Assembly (NCBI GenBank): GCA_024280485.1
Contig: JAJRQB010000031.1
Coordinates: 1 to 52,797 of the forward strand
Direction of reading: 5' to 3'
Length of the DNA stretch: 52,797 nucleotides
Source: Deltaproteobacteria bacterium
GTDB taxonomy: Bacteria; Desulfobacterota; Desulfuromonadia; Desulfuromonadales; Geopsychrobacteraceae
Shown: positions 46,041 to 52,731 of the stretch, one piece after another
Numbering within the stretch: the first letter of the stretch is position 1
How the letters are laid out: each line of letters begins with the position of its first letter
Notes under the pieces: generated by a model
What the model saw: only the letters and a program-made list of their open reading frames with translations
Databases searched by the model: none
What the model was told of the DNA's origin: nothing
Translations under genes and position numbers: made by a program

Positions 46041-46072
46041 AAAGGGAGACCCGCTTGGGTCTCCCTTTTTTT
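46041..46072 (+). terminator. Rho-independent terminator after citrate synthase
   Basis: AAAGGGAGACCC (46041-46052) and GGGTCTCCCTTT (46057-46068) form a perfect 12-bp stem with a GCTT loop, running into a T-tract to 46072. The flanking A-run also makes it usable by the convergent NRDE gene. Confidence 0.95.
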
Positions 46073-46102
46073 ATGCTGATATTAATTTATGAACCGGTCA
46101 CA

Positions 46103-46861
46103 TCATTTCCCAATATTGAACTTAACCTGTTTATCACTATGGTCTCCAGCTGGAAACCAGTTTCGCTCCACAATTTGAACCTGTTGTTCTTGATTGATGA
46201 GTAAAACCGTTGAGGAGCGGGTGCCGTAGGTTTCAGTTCGTATGAACAGCGGAGACAGGATCTTTTCAAAGTGCTGACCGATCCCTGTGTCTGGTAGTTC
46301 GTTGTCTGGTGCCATTTGTTTGTCCTGTAGAGCTTGTAAGAGATCTTCAGGGGTAAAGCTTTGCTGATTCAAGATTTGCTGCATAAGTTGCTTGCCCCTT
46401 TCCACTTTCGGCCATGGCGTGTCTAGCAGGCTGTTGCATATGCCGTATATTCCCGATTGCAGTGGAGAGTTTTGGCCACCTCGATTGGAAAACCAGTTTA
46501 ACTGGTCCCATTTTCCGTAGATCAGATTGAAGCCATTGAAATCTTGAGCATTGCGTTCTAGCCAGTATCTCCAGTCGGAATGCTTTTGTTGGAGGTAGTC
46601 ACGTACCAAGATGCCCCGTGAAGGACGTTGCGGGAGGTTGTCTCCGGCTTCACGGTAGTTAGTCACCGCAGCAAGGTGTCCTGCACGGTTTAGACTAAAC
46701 CAGCTACCGCCGCTCTCAAGGTCCTGTCCTCCGAGGAGTTGAGGATCTTCAGGCCACCAATTTAACGACCTGCTTGCTCGCGTGTAGTATTCATCGCGAT
46801 TAGCTGCAATTATCAGTGGGTAGTCAGGGTGTTTTTTCAGGGCAAGAAGTATCAGGCACAT
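46103..46861 (-). CDS. NRDE (TANGO2-like) family protein
   Basis: Soluble protein of 252 residues in the NRDE/TANGO2 family, named for the NRDE motif seen as IIAANRDEYYTRAS near the N-terminus. Other family features are the Cys at position 2 (MCLILLALKKHPDYP), WWPEDPQLLGGQDLESGGSWFSLN and LAAVTNYRE. Relatives in animals are linked to haem or lipid handling, but the bacterial role is unknown. It is read in the same direction as the methyltransferase upstream, but a strong terminator lies between them. Confidence 0.88.
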   Translation of the reverse strand: MCLILLALKKHPDYPLIIAANRDEYYTRASRSLNWWPEDPQLLGGQDLESGGSWFSLNRAGHLAAVTNYREAGDNLPQRPSRGILVRDYLQQKHSDWRYWLERNAQDFNGFNLIYGKWDQLNWFSNRGGQNSPLQSGIYGICNSLLDTPWPKVERGKQLMQQILNQQSFTPEDLLQALQDKQMAPDNELPDTGIGQHFEKILSPLFIRTETYGTRSSTVLLINQEQQVQIVERNWFPAGDHSDKQVKFNIGK

Positions 46862-46900
46862 ATTTTATTTGTATCCACACCTGAGGCTGTGAACTAAGGA

Positions 46901-46947
46901 GTAAAACAAAAAAGGCCGGGAAGTCTCCCCGGCCTTTTTTGTTTTAC
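46901..46947. terminator. Bidirectional terminator with perfect 20-bp stem
   Basis: The arms 46901-46920 and 46928-46947 are exact reverse complements around a 7-nt loop. Each has a GGCCGGG-type GC core and an outer A/T tract, so transcription can end in both directions. It overlaps the stop codon of the - strand methyltransferase gene. Confidence 0.95.
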
Positions 46948-47741
46948 TATTTCTTTTCTTTCTCTTTGCGCGTGGCATAAATCAACAGTTTTTGATCGGT
47001 ATAGGTTTCGACCTCACCCGCGAAGGATTCAATCTGAAAATAGTCGTGGATTTTGGTTGGGGCATCCATGAAGAAGCGGTTCAGTTCCTGAATCTTCGCT
47101 CTGCTCATCCCCGCCCGCCTTGCCCAATCGTGAAAATCGTGTTTTTTGGGTATCACCCTGACTTCGTGAAGAATCAGTTCGGCATCGCCGATCATTTGTA
47201 CCCATTCGGTTTCACTGAAGGCGCGAATATGAGTTGGGTCACGCATTTTTTCCATGGTTTGATAGAATTCTGCTATTTCAGGGTCTGGTGGCAGCAGGGT
47301 GTCGATAATAACCATTCGCCCGCCTCGGCGCAACACGCGGTGAAATTCCTTAAGTGCGCGTGGGACTTCAGGGAAATGGTGTGGTGCAATCCGACAGGTC
47401 AGAAGAGTGAAGGAACCTGCCGGAAATGGGAGGTCTTCTGCATCTGCTTCGCGAAAGACAACATTGTCGATATTTCCTTCATCGGCTATGTACTCCTGCG
47501 CTTTTTTAAGCATCTGCATGGTGAGGTCCGAAGCGACAACCTGCCTGACTTTGGACGCGAAGTAGAATGCTGTATGCCCACCACCGCAGGCAACATCAAG
47601 CATGTTGTCTTCTCTGGTCGGTTTAAGTAATTCTGCGGCGGCATCGAGATCTTTACCGCCAGTGAAAGATTTGGAATAGACATATTCCATGGCAGCTCGA
47701 CCGAATTGCTCGCGAACCTTATTCTTGAATTTCTGGTCCAT
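46947..47741 (-). CDS. UbiE-like class I SAM-dependent methyltransferase
   Basis: Cytosolic methyltransferase of 264 residues; the substrate is unknown. Motif I is MLDVACGGGHTAFYFA (about 47-62), motif II VVASDLTMQMLKKA, motif III LPFPAGSFTLLTCRIAPHHFP, and post-motif LRRGGRMVIIDTLLPPDPE. This is the Methyltransf_11/UbiE pattern, but gene context gives no quinone link. It is separated by 298 bp from the divergent permease gene. Confidence 0.85.
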   Translation of the reverse strand: MDQKFKNKVREQFGRAAMEYVYSKSFTGGKDLDAAAELLKPTREDNMLDVACGGGHTAFYFASKVRQVVASDLTMQMLKKAQEYIADEGNIDNVVFREADAEDLPFPAGSFTLLTCRIAPHHFPEVPRALKEFHRVLRRGGRMVIIDTLLPPDPEIAEFYQTMEKMRDPTHIRAFSETEWVQMIGDAELILHEVRVIPKKHDFHDWARRAGMSRAKIQELNRFFMDAPTKIHDYFQIESFAGEVETYTDQKLLIYATRKEKEKK

Positions 47742-47982
47742 CTTGAAACCTCCAGAGATTTTAATCTAAGCTTGTTTGTGTTCTATGGGCCCAGATTTAC
47801 AGCAGTATAGCATTTCAGGCGAAAATGTCTTGGAGAACTTTGACCAATAAGGTATTTTTTCGCTGACCGAAAGTATGTATCTACTTCAGGCACGGCTTTT
47901 GCTCATATTTGACTCCCGGATGGTAGGCATTTCAACGCTCGTCAACATTACGCGGAATACCGTTGGGTGTTGCGGCGAAAAA

Positions 47983-48009
47983 TTGTCGTTCTGGCTAAAC
48001 TGACGACAA
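47983..48009. repeat. Inverted repeat upstream of the permease gene
   Basis: TTGTCGT (47983-47989) and ACGACAA (48003-48009) are perfect 7-bp arms with a 13-bp spacer, 30 bp before the permease ATG. It could be an operator for a metal-responsive regulator or a leader hairpin. The rest of the 298-bp divergent gap (47742-48039) shows nothing I can name. Confidence 0.4.
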
Positions 48010-48039
48010 GAATTTTTCAAATTGAAGGGTAGAAGATTG

Positions 48040-49029
48040 ATGGAAAGTGTTCTGCAAGTGATTTCTGAATTGGGTGTCGGGATCTGGGCTGAGTTTATTG
48101 ATATTCTCCCATATCTGGCCATAGGGGTTCTACTCGAAGCGATCATTCGGACTATGAAGTGGCATCTGAAAATTCGTCACGCACTGACCCGCTTTGGTGG
48201 TTATGCAATAATTCTCGGGACATTACTGGGGGTTGTTAGCCCTTTATGTGCTTGCGCGACCTTGCCGCTGGTTATTTCACTGTTGCTCGCAGGATTGCCC
48301 CTTGCCCCGGCGATGGCTCTGCTGGTGGCATCGCCTCTGATGAGCCCTGCCGGTTATACCCTCTTAAATTGGGAACTCGGCCCAGTCTGGGCCAATGCTG
48401 TTCTTGTCAGTGCGGTCCTGTTTGGACTTTTTGCTGGATATATGACCCTTTTCTTACGCCGCTATGGTTTCTCCGAAGAACTCATATTTAAAAATAGTTT
48501 GCCCGAAGGAGATTTTCACGACCCTGAATATCCGGTGGAAGAGCTGCGCTGCGATTGCGGACAGCAACTGTCACATCGCGTCAACCGTTGCACTCATAAC
48601 AAATTTCTGGTTTTTCTGGCCAAGTTCTGGGAAGGGATGATCAAAATTGGCAAGTTCGCCCTGCTTGGAGTTGTCATAGAGGTCCTGGCGATTCAGTTTA
48701 TTCCGAACGAATGGGTCTCCGGGATATTGGCGGGTAATGGCGTACTCCCGATTTTCGGTCTTGCCTTTGCGACTATTCCCTTGCATCTCCCCCAGGTGAC
48801 GGCTGCTGCTATGCTCTACGGGTTTGTTTCACCTGAGTTTGGTGAGGGAATTACCGTGTCTCGGGGGGCCGGGATTGCTTTGCTGGTTGGTGGTCCTGTG
48901 ACCGCACTGCCGGTTATGGGATTATTTATTGCGATGTTCAAAAAGCGGGTGTTGGCGCTTTATCTGGGAATATGTGTCAGTGGAACCCTGATATTGGCTT
49001 TTAGTTACCGCGCCTTACCGTTTTTTTAA
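48040..49029 (+). CDS. Permease of the SO_0444/DUF318 family, probable metal efflux
   Basis: Integral membrane protein of 329 residues with about eight helices in two halves. The first half holds the motif VVSPLCACATLPLVISLLLAGLPLAPAMALLVASPLMSP, the second LPLHLPQ-like IPLHLPQVTAAAMLYGFVSPEFGEG. The central loop is rich in metal ligands: CDCGQQLSHRVNRCTHN. The family is annotated as Cu/Zn or arsenical efflux permease; the substrate here is inferred. The ATG at 48040 follows GAAGGG; an in-frame TTG lies at 48022. A terminator follows. Confidence 0.82.
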   Translation: MESVLQVISELGVGIWAEFIDILPYLAIGVLLEAIIRTMKWHLKIRHALTRFGGYAIILGTLLGVVSPLCACATLPLVISLLLAGLPLAPAMALLVASPLMSPAGYTLLNWELGPVWANAVLVSAVLFGLFAGYMTLFLRRYGFSEELIFKNSLPEGDFHDPEYPVEELRCDCGQQLSHRVNRCTHNKFLVFLAKFWEGMIKIGKFALLGVVIEVLAIQFIPNEWVSGILAGNGVLPIFGLAFATIPLHLPQVTAAAMLYGFVSPEFGEGITVSRGAGIALLVGGPVTALPVMGLFIAMFKKRVLALYLGICVSGTLILAFSYRALPFF

Positions 49030-49050
49030 AGAAGCATCTACTCCGCAAAT

Positions 49051-49085
49051 AAAAAAGGACTGCCAAGCTATGGCGGTCCTTTTTT
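49051..49085. terminator. Rho-independent terminator after the permease
   Basis: GGACTGCC (49057-49064) and GGCGGTCC (49072-49079) pair over 8 bp with one G-U, flanked by an A-run upstream and a T-run downstream. It can serve both the permease and the convergent gene. Confidence 0.88.
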
Positions 49086-49132
49086 ATTGATATATCTTTT
49101 TGAACCCTGAAGTTTGTCGTCAGGGCTACTGG

Positions 49133-49777
49133 TCACTTCTCTGGTTCAGTCTCGAACTGAGCGGACTGTCGGTTCAGCTCTTCTAAAATGAGACTGCAGG
49201 ATTGGAGAATCTCCTGAGGTAAGGATTGCAGCTGTTGCAATTGACCTTCCAGGCGTCTTACCGTGGCCAGAGATTGACGCAATAATTGTTCTTCGGTCAG
49301 GCTGTTGGTTTGTCCGGTCAGCTCACGAAACTGCTTGGCAACAGTCGGATGGCTGCGCTCTTTTTCAAAAACGGCCTCGCGCAGTTGTTGATACTGCTCC
49401 TCGCTCATCTGCTGTTCTTCCTGGGCCTGTCGCAAAAGGTCGATGGAGCGATAGTCAGGGACTGGCAGCATCTGCTCATTGCGCACCAGAATTTCGGGCT
49501 CCGCTTTTTTCAGAAAGTTATAGGCGCCGGTCAATTTGAGAGCGGTGTCTTTTTTGATCCGCACCTCATCGCGACAGTAATCTTCAAAGCTGGTATGGCC
49601 CCAGTCGTTGAATTCTCCCTTGTTGCGCACCTGAGATAGCTGCTCTCCCAGTTCGACCCAACTCGATTTAAACTGGCGTGCGACACTCAAGACCCGGTAG
49701 CGCGGCGATGCCGGATCGAGTTGCTTCATGATTTGTTCGATCACCAGTTCACCTTTGGTTTTCGGGGTATCGGTCAT
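49133..49777 (-). CDS. Coiled-coil protein of unknown function
   Basis: I do not recognise this 214-residue protein. It is soluble, highly charged and mostly helical. Residues about 35-85 (SSWVELGEQLSQVRNKGEFNDWG, then FEDYCRDEVRIKKDTALKLTGAYNFL) look like a helix-turn-helix region of the kind found in plasmid and phage accessory proteins. Residues about 115-214 are rich in Q and E and coiled-coil-prone (LRQAQEEQQMSEEQYQQLRE, then TVRRLEGQLQQLQSLPQEIL). Possible roles are a DNA-binding or replication accessory protein, with no firm evidence. It is transcribed away from the rlmI-like gene. Confidence 0.75.
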   Translation of the reverse strand: MTDTPKTKGELVIEQIMKQLDPASPRYRVLSVARQFKSSWVELGEQLSQVRNKGEFNDWGHTSFEDYCRDEVRIKKDTALKLTGAYNFLKKAEPEILVRNEQMLPVPDYRSIDLLRQAQEEQQMSEEQYQQLREAVFEKERSHPTVAKQFRELTGQTNSLTEEQLLRQSLATVRRLEGQLQQLQSLPQEILQSCSLILEELNRQSAQFETEPEK

Positions 49778-49810
49778 TTTTGTAATTCCTTCCGTGGGGC
49801 GCTATATATT

Positions 49811-50032
49811 TTAGGCGCTGGGCAGATTATCATAGTGGCGGTTTTCTAGCCCGCATTTCTCACAGAGATTGTCACGAGGAGCCGTAAAGTGCCGTTGCTG
49901 TAAGGCACACAAAGAAAAACACGCGCAGGCATACTTGCAGTCTGTCGAGCATTTTTTTTCGAGGGTAACGCAGCAGACATGGTGCTTTCCGGTTCCGCAG
50001 CAGATTTGCTGTGAGAAATGTGGGCTAGCCAG
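49811..50032 (-). other. Cysteine-dense reading frame without a standard start
   Basis: On the - strand a frame is open from 50047 to the TAA at 49811-49813. From a CTG at 50032 it encodes 73 residues with 11 cysteines in a 52-residue span: CC-x8-CC-x6-C-x3-C-x3-C-x-C-x3-C-x14-C-x2-C, ending EKCGLENRHYDNLPSA. No ATG, GTG or TTG occurs in the frame and no ribosome-binding site precedes the CTG. It could be a broken metal-binding protein gene, a gene with a rare start, or a by-product of the inverted repeat enclosing it. It points toward the unknown gene at 49777. Confidence 0.3.
49846..50028. mobile_element. 183-bp element with 20-bp terminal inverted repeats
   Basis: The 20 bp at 49846-49865 recur in inverted orientation at 50009-50028 with one mismatch; both begin with CTAG at the outer edge. 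Beyond the arms, weaker inverted similarity continues inward for about 20 bp. The size and shape resemble a miniature inverted-repeat element. No target duplication is visible in the flanks, so an internal inverted duplication is the alternative. It fills most of the 300-bp gap before the rlmI-like gene. Confidence 0.45.
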
Positions 50033-50088
50033 TAAAGAGCCGCTCGGTTACAATGCGGCAGAATTTTTACTAAAGGATCTATTTGTTG

Positions 50089-51282
50089 ATGAATAAATAT
50101 CAAGTTGGACCAGAAACAGTGCGGATGCTCGGCCTGCGCCATCCTTGGGTGATTGCTGATAAATTCACCAAGGAATGGTCTGCGCCGAAAGTCGGAGACC
50201 TGGCACTGCTCTGTGATGAAAACAATAAACCTCTGGCAACCGCGCTGATCGATCCCAATGATCGGGTCGTCGCCAGAGTCCTCGGACCTCCCGGTATAAA
50301 GCTCGATGCGGGCTGGTTTCGTAATCGTCTGCAAAAAGCCAAGCGTCTGCGTGAGCAGGCCGGGCTGGATGAGACCGATGCCTACCGCCTGGTTAATGCC
50401 GAAGGTGACGGCCTGCCCGGCCTGACCATCGATTGCTACGCCGGTTACTTGATGATCCAACTCTATACCCCCGCCTGGGATAACTACCTGCCGACGCTGC
50501 TTGAGGTTCTGCAGGAACTTTTTGCGCCCCTCGGGATTTACCGCAAATTGCGTCCCCAGGAGACCCGGCAGCTCGAAGCGAAGAGCGGCAATAAACAGTA
50601 CAGTCGCCTGCTCAGCGGTCAGCCTGCGCCGACTCCTTTGGAAGTCAAAGAGAACGGCCTGCTTTTTCATACCGATCTTGCTGAAGGTTTGAATACCGGG
50701 CTCTTCCCCGATCAACGCCGTCATCGACTCGATCTGATGCAGCGGATCAAAGGCAAGCGCTTCTTAAACCTGTTCGCCTTTACCGGCGCTTTTTCGGTGG
50801 CTGCTGCTGCCGCTGGGGCCAAGCAGGTGACCAGTGTCGATGTTTCGGCGAAATATCTGAATATCGCGCGGGATAATTTTTCGCTCAATCGGCTCAACCC
50901 AAAACGTCATCGCTTTATCGTCGGTGATGTCTTTGCCGAGCTGGCCAAGATGCAGCAGGCCGGCGAACGTTTCGATGTCATCCTCTTCGATCCGCCCTCA
51001 TTCTCAACCACCAAGAAGAGTCAGTTTTCCACCCGTGGTGGCACCTCGCAATTAGCCAGCGCCACTCTGTCGCTGCTTGAGCCGGGTGGCCTCTTGATCG
51101 GTTCTTCCAATCATCAAAAGGTTGATATGGTCAGCTACGTGAAAGAGCTGCGCCGTGGAGCTATCGAGGTCGGCTGTGAACTACGCACCATCTATCGCAG
51201 CGGTCAGCCCGAGGATTTCCCGGTGCCGGTCTGTTTCCCCGAGGGGAACTATCTCAAATACGTGATCAGCGTCAAGGATTAG
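50089..51282 (+). CDS. RlmI/YccW-type 23S rRNA (cytosine-C5) methyltransferase
   Basis: SAM-dependent rRNA methyltransferase of about 397 residues. An N-terminal PUA-like domain (LGLRHPWVIADKF, VGDLALLCDENNKPLATALIDP) is followed by a linker with YRLVNAEGDGLPGLTIDCYAGYLMIQ and the Rossmann domain: LNTGLFPDQRRHRLDL, FLNLFAFTGAFSVAAAAAGAKQVTSVDVS and FDVILFDPPSFSTTKKS. The family includes RlmI, which modifies C1962 of E. coli 23S rRNA. AAGGA at 50073-50077 suits a TTG at 50083 or 50086 as well as the ATG at 50089, so the exact start is open. Confidence 0.88.
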   Translation: MNKYQVGPETVRMLGLRHPWVIADKFTKEWSAPKVGDLALLCDENNKPLATALIDPNDRVVARVLGPPGIKLDAGWFRNRLQKAKRLREQAGLDETDAYRLVNAEGDGLPGLTIDCYAGYLMIQLYTPAWDNYLPTLLEVLQELFAPLGIYRKLRPQETRQLEAKSGNKQYSRLLSGQPAPTPLEVKENGLLFHTDLAEGLNTGLFPDQRRHRLDLMQRIKGKRFLNLFAFTGAFSVAAAAAGAKQVTSVDVSAKYLNIARDNFSLNRLNPKRHRFIVGDVFAELAKMQQAGERFDVILFDPPSFSTTKKSQFSTRGGTSQLASATLSLLEPGGLLIGSSNHQKVDMVSYVKELRRGAIEVGCELRTIYRSGQPEDFPVPVCFPEGNYLKYVISVKD

Positions 51283-51296
51283 GAGGTCTGACCCAG

Positions 51297-51473
51297 ATGT
51301 TGTTTTTGCTCTTTTTTGTGCCGATCGGTCTGATTGCCGGTTACCTTGCCTTTACCTGTGCCCGCCAGAAATACACCGGTGCAGCTTTCCTGATGGGAGG
51401 CGTGTCTGTGGTCTGCTTGGGCATTTCTGCGGTAATCATTGCTGTTGGAGTCTTTTTCGTTAAGGCGGCTTGA
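51297..51473 (+). CDS. Small two-helix membrane protein
   Basis: A 58-residue frame begins at an ATG 10 bp after a perfect AGGAGG (51281-51286) that overlaps the stop of the methyltransferase gene. The product has two hydrophobic segments (about 1-20, LLFFVPIGLIAGYLAF; and about 31-55, FLMGGVSVVCLGISAVIIAVG) joined by a short polar loop (CARQKYTG). I recognise no family. The close spacing implies co-transcription with the RlmI-like gene. The strong ribosome-binding site and clear topology support a real gene. Confidence 0.65.
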   Translation: MLFLLFFVPIGLIAGYLAFTCARQKYTGAAFLMGGVSVVCLGISAVIIAVGVFFVKAA

Positions 51474-51545
51474 GTCGAACGAAGTGTTGAACCTGTTTTG
51501 TGACTGGAGATAAGCGCAGTAGTGTGCTTGTCGGCGGTGCCAGAA

Positions 51546-51574
51546 TTGACAGTGTACGACAATTGGCGTACACT
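51546..51574 (+). promoter_or_regulatory. Promoter and operator of the toxin-antitoxin-like operon
   Basis: TTGACA (51546-51551) and TACACT (51569-51574) are spaced by 17 bp. Between them lie GTGTACG (51552-51558) and CGTACAC (51567-51573), a perfect 7-bp inverted repeat with an 8-bp centre that overlaps the -10 element. A repressor bound here would block RNA polymerase, the usual arrangement for autoregulated toxin-antitoxin operons. The implied transcript start is very close to the first gene. Confidence 0.62.
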
Positions 51575-51588
51575 TGGAGGGGTGGAAG

Positions 51589-51888
51589 TTGGTCGGATTT
51601 AAACAAGCGAAGGCACAGCTGATCGATTGTTTGCGTAGTGGCCGTGTCAGACATGAAGAGCGCGGCGACATCGAGGTCAAAAATCTGCTGGCAACCGGAA
51701 TGGTAACACCAGCTCAGGTTGAATCGCTAGTATCTCGGGCGCGTGGTGGTGACCATAGCTGTAGCCCCCATCATTTCGATCGAAAAATATTGGTACATAC
51801 AATCAAGGTTCGGCATGAGGGGGGCAGCTGGTATATCAAATGGTATTTCCTGGAACCTAATGCGATGTGTATCAGTGTGCACGTCTAA
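51589..51888 (+). CDS. Putative toxin-like small protein (DUF4258/MqsR-like position)
   Basis: Soluble 99-residue protein (TTG start at 51589, 5-8 bp after GGAGGGG; a TTG at 51574 is the alternative). It has an N-terminal helical part (FKQAKAQLIDCLRSGRVRHEERGDIEVKNLL) and a C-terminal part with CSPHHFDRKILVHTIKVRHEGG and WYIKWYFLEPNAMCISVHV, a basic, beta-rich segment like those of small RelE-fold or DUF4258 toxins. Family membership is not certain. The gene is followed after 10 bp by a zinc-finger/RHH protein resembling an antitoxin, and its promoter carries a palindromic operator. Function as a toxin is inferred. Confidence 0.6.
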   Translation: MVGFKQAKAQLIDCLRSGRVRHEERGDIEVKNLLATGMVTPAQVESLVSRARGGDHSCSPHHFDRKILVHTIKVRHEGGSWYIKWYFLEPNAMCISVHV

Positions 51889-51898
51889 GGTGATAAGT

Positions 51899-52492
51899 AT
51901 GGATATTCTCAAAGTTGGAGATCAGGAAAAAGGTGCCTGTGAAAACTGTGCGGTATTCGTAACGATAACTTACCAATTACGCAATGTGCCGTTCAGTGAT
52001 GGTTGTGGGGTGGTTAAACAGGTGCTGGTCGGTGTCTGCGAACAGTGCGATCAGGTTTGCGTGTTGCCGCAGCAGTCGACTCCAGTAGTTAAACGGGCCT
52101 TGGAGAAACACCGCAAGCCTGTCGAAAGCCGGGTTCCGGCTCATATGGTCGATATCCTGAATTTGGCCAGCGCCGAGGTTGGTTGCGGAACTGAGTTCAT
52201 CCCCTATATCGTCAAATATTACGTTCACTCTCTGGCCAGTCGCCAGATGTCGGCCGGACGTTTACCGGGCTACTTGAATACAGATCTGGCTAAAGGCAAA
52301 GCAGATAAGCGGATCTCGTTGAAAGGTCAGCATGTTGTTGAAGAAGTCAACGAGCTCAAAGCCCTGACACACATCGAAAGTACCAGTGATTTGATCAGAG
52401 GCGTTATCCTAAAAATCAACGATGATATCGTGCAGCACAAACGCTCAAAGCCGTTGAATGAATTGCGGGGGATTGCGGCGGCTGTTGGTTGA
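51899..52492 (+). CDS. Zinc-finger plus ribbon-helix-helix-like protein, probable antitoxin
   Basis: Protein of 197 residues. Residues 10-60 form a YgiT/MqsA-type zinc finger with C14-x2-C17 and C47-x2-C50 around RNVPFSDGCG. Residues 137-178 (KRISLKGQHVVEEVNELKAL, then STSDLIRGVILKINDDIV) have the strand-helix-helix pattern of ribbon-helix-helix DNA-binding domains. Residues 77-112 (ESRVPAHMVDILNLASAEVG, then FIPYIVKYYVH) look like a second, weaker copy. AAGGTGAT precedes the ATG. It sits 10 bp after the toxin-like gene and is the natural candidate to bind the operator at 51552-51573. MqsA normally carries an HTH-XRE domain here, so this arrangement is unusual. Confidence 0.7.
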   Translation: MDILKVGDQEKGACENCAVFVTITYQLRNVPFSDGCGVVKQVLVGVCEQCDQVCVLPQQSTPVVKRALEKHRKPVESRVPAHMVDILNLASAEVGCGTEFIPYIVKYYVHSLASRQMSAGRLPGYLNTDLAKGKADKRISLKGQHVVEEVNELKALTHIESTSDLIRGVILKINDDIVQHKRSKPLNELRGIAAAVG

Positions 52493-52518
52493 CAGGTTTA
52501 GACTGTAACAGGTATATA
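52489..52518 (+). promoter_or_regulatory. Strong promoter overlapping the antitoxin stop codon
   Basis: TTGACA (52489-52494) and TATATA (52513-52518) are spaced by 18 bp; TATATT at 52515-52520 is an alternative -10. Transcription would start near 52525, downstream of the antitoxin gene, and reach the terminator at 52598-52640. Confidence 0.55.
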
Positions 52519-52524
52519 TTGGCA

Positions 52525-52640
52525 ACTTAATGAAATGAAATTCTTATCTGAGGGGATGAGACGTGGGGATCTCCGGGAAAGAAATAGATGATTTTGAAAG
52601 CCGCTTTTCAGCTTGATGCTGAAGGACGGCTTTTGTTTTT
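52525..52640 (+). ncRNA. Candidate short transcript (about 115 nt), small RNA or micro-peptide
   Basis: The interval lies between a near-consensus promoter and an intrinsic terminator and contains no standard gene. Two very short frames exist: an ATG at 52535 (18 codons) and a GTG at 52563 (17 codons, MGISGKEIDDFESRFSA) preceded by GAGGGG. Either could be a micro-peptide; a regulatory RNA is equally possible. The 5' end is estimated from the promoter only. Confidence 0.35.
52598..52640 (+). terminator. Rho-independent terminator
   Basis: AAGCCG (52598-52603) pairs with CGGCTT (52627-52632) and TTCAGC (52607-52612) with GCTGAA (52618-52623), with a 3x3 internal loop and a TTGAT apical loop, followed by a T-rich tail to 52640 and beyond. 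Confidence 0.85.
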
Positions 52641-52697
52641 TTGGGTTTGTGACGTGAAATAGGGAAGTGTCCGTTCGCAGTAACAGTTGAATATCTT

Positions 52698-52722
52698 ACG
52701 GGTTAAAGTCCCGTCCGGGGAG
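52698..52722 (+). other. tRNA 3'-end-like fragment (T arm and acceptor strand)
   Basis: ACGGG and CCCGT enclose the 7-nt loop TTAAAGT, a T-arm-like stem-loop with the invariant C56 replaced by A. It is followed by CCGGGGAG, which looks like the 3' acceptor strand, but no CCA follows. No D arm or anticodon arm can be fitted upstream, so this appears to be a degenerate or partial tRNA remnant. Confidence 0.3.
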
Positions 52723-52731
52723 TTATCCGTT

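Noticed and set aside
49869-50096. 75-codon + strand frame in the gap before the RlmI-like gene
   Set aside because: It shares its cysteine motif with the right inverted-repeat arm, runs into the methyltransferase start region and has no ribosome-binding site; the - strand frame is richer in cysteines, and neither is secure.
49846-50724. Long open frame on the - strand opposite the RlmI-like gene
   Set aside because: It is antisense to a well-supported methyltransferase gene, has low-quality sequence without family motifs, and its open state follows from codon bias of the sense gene.
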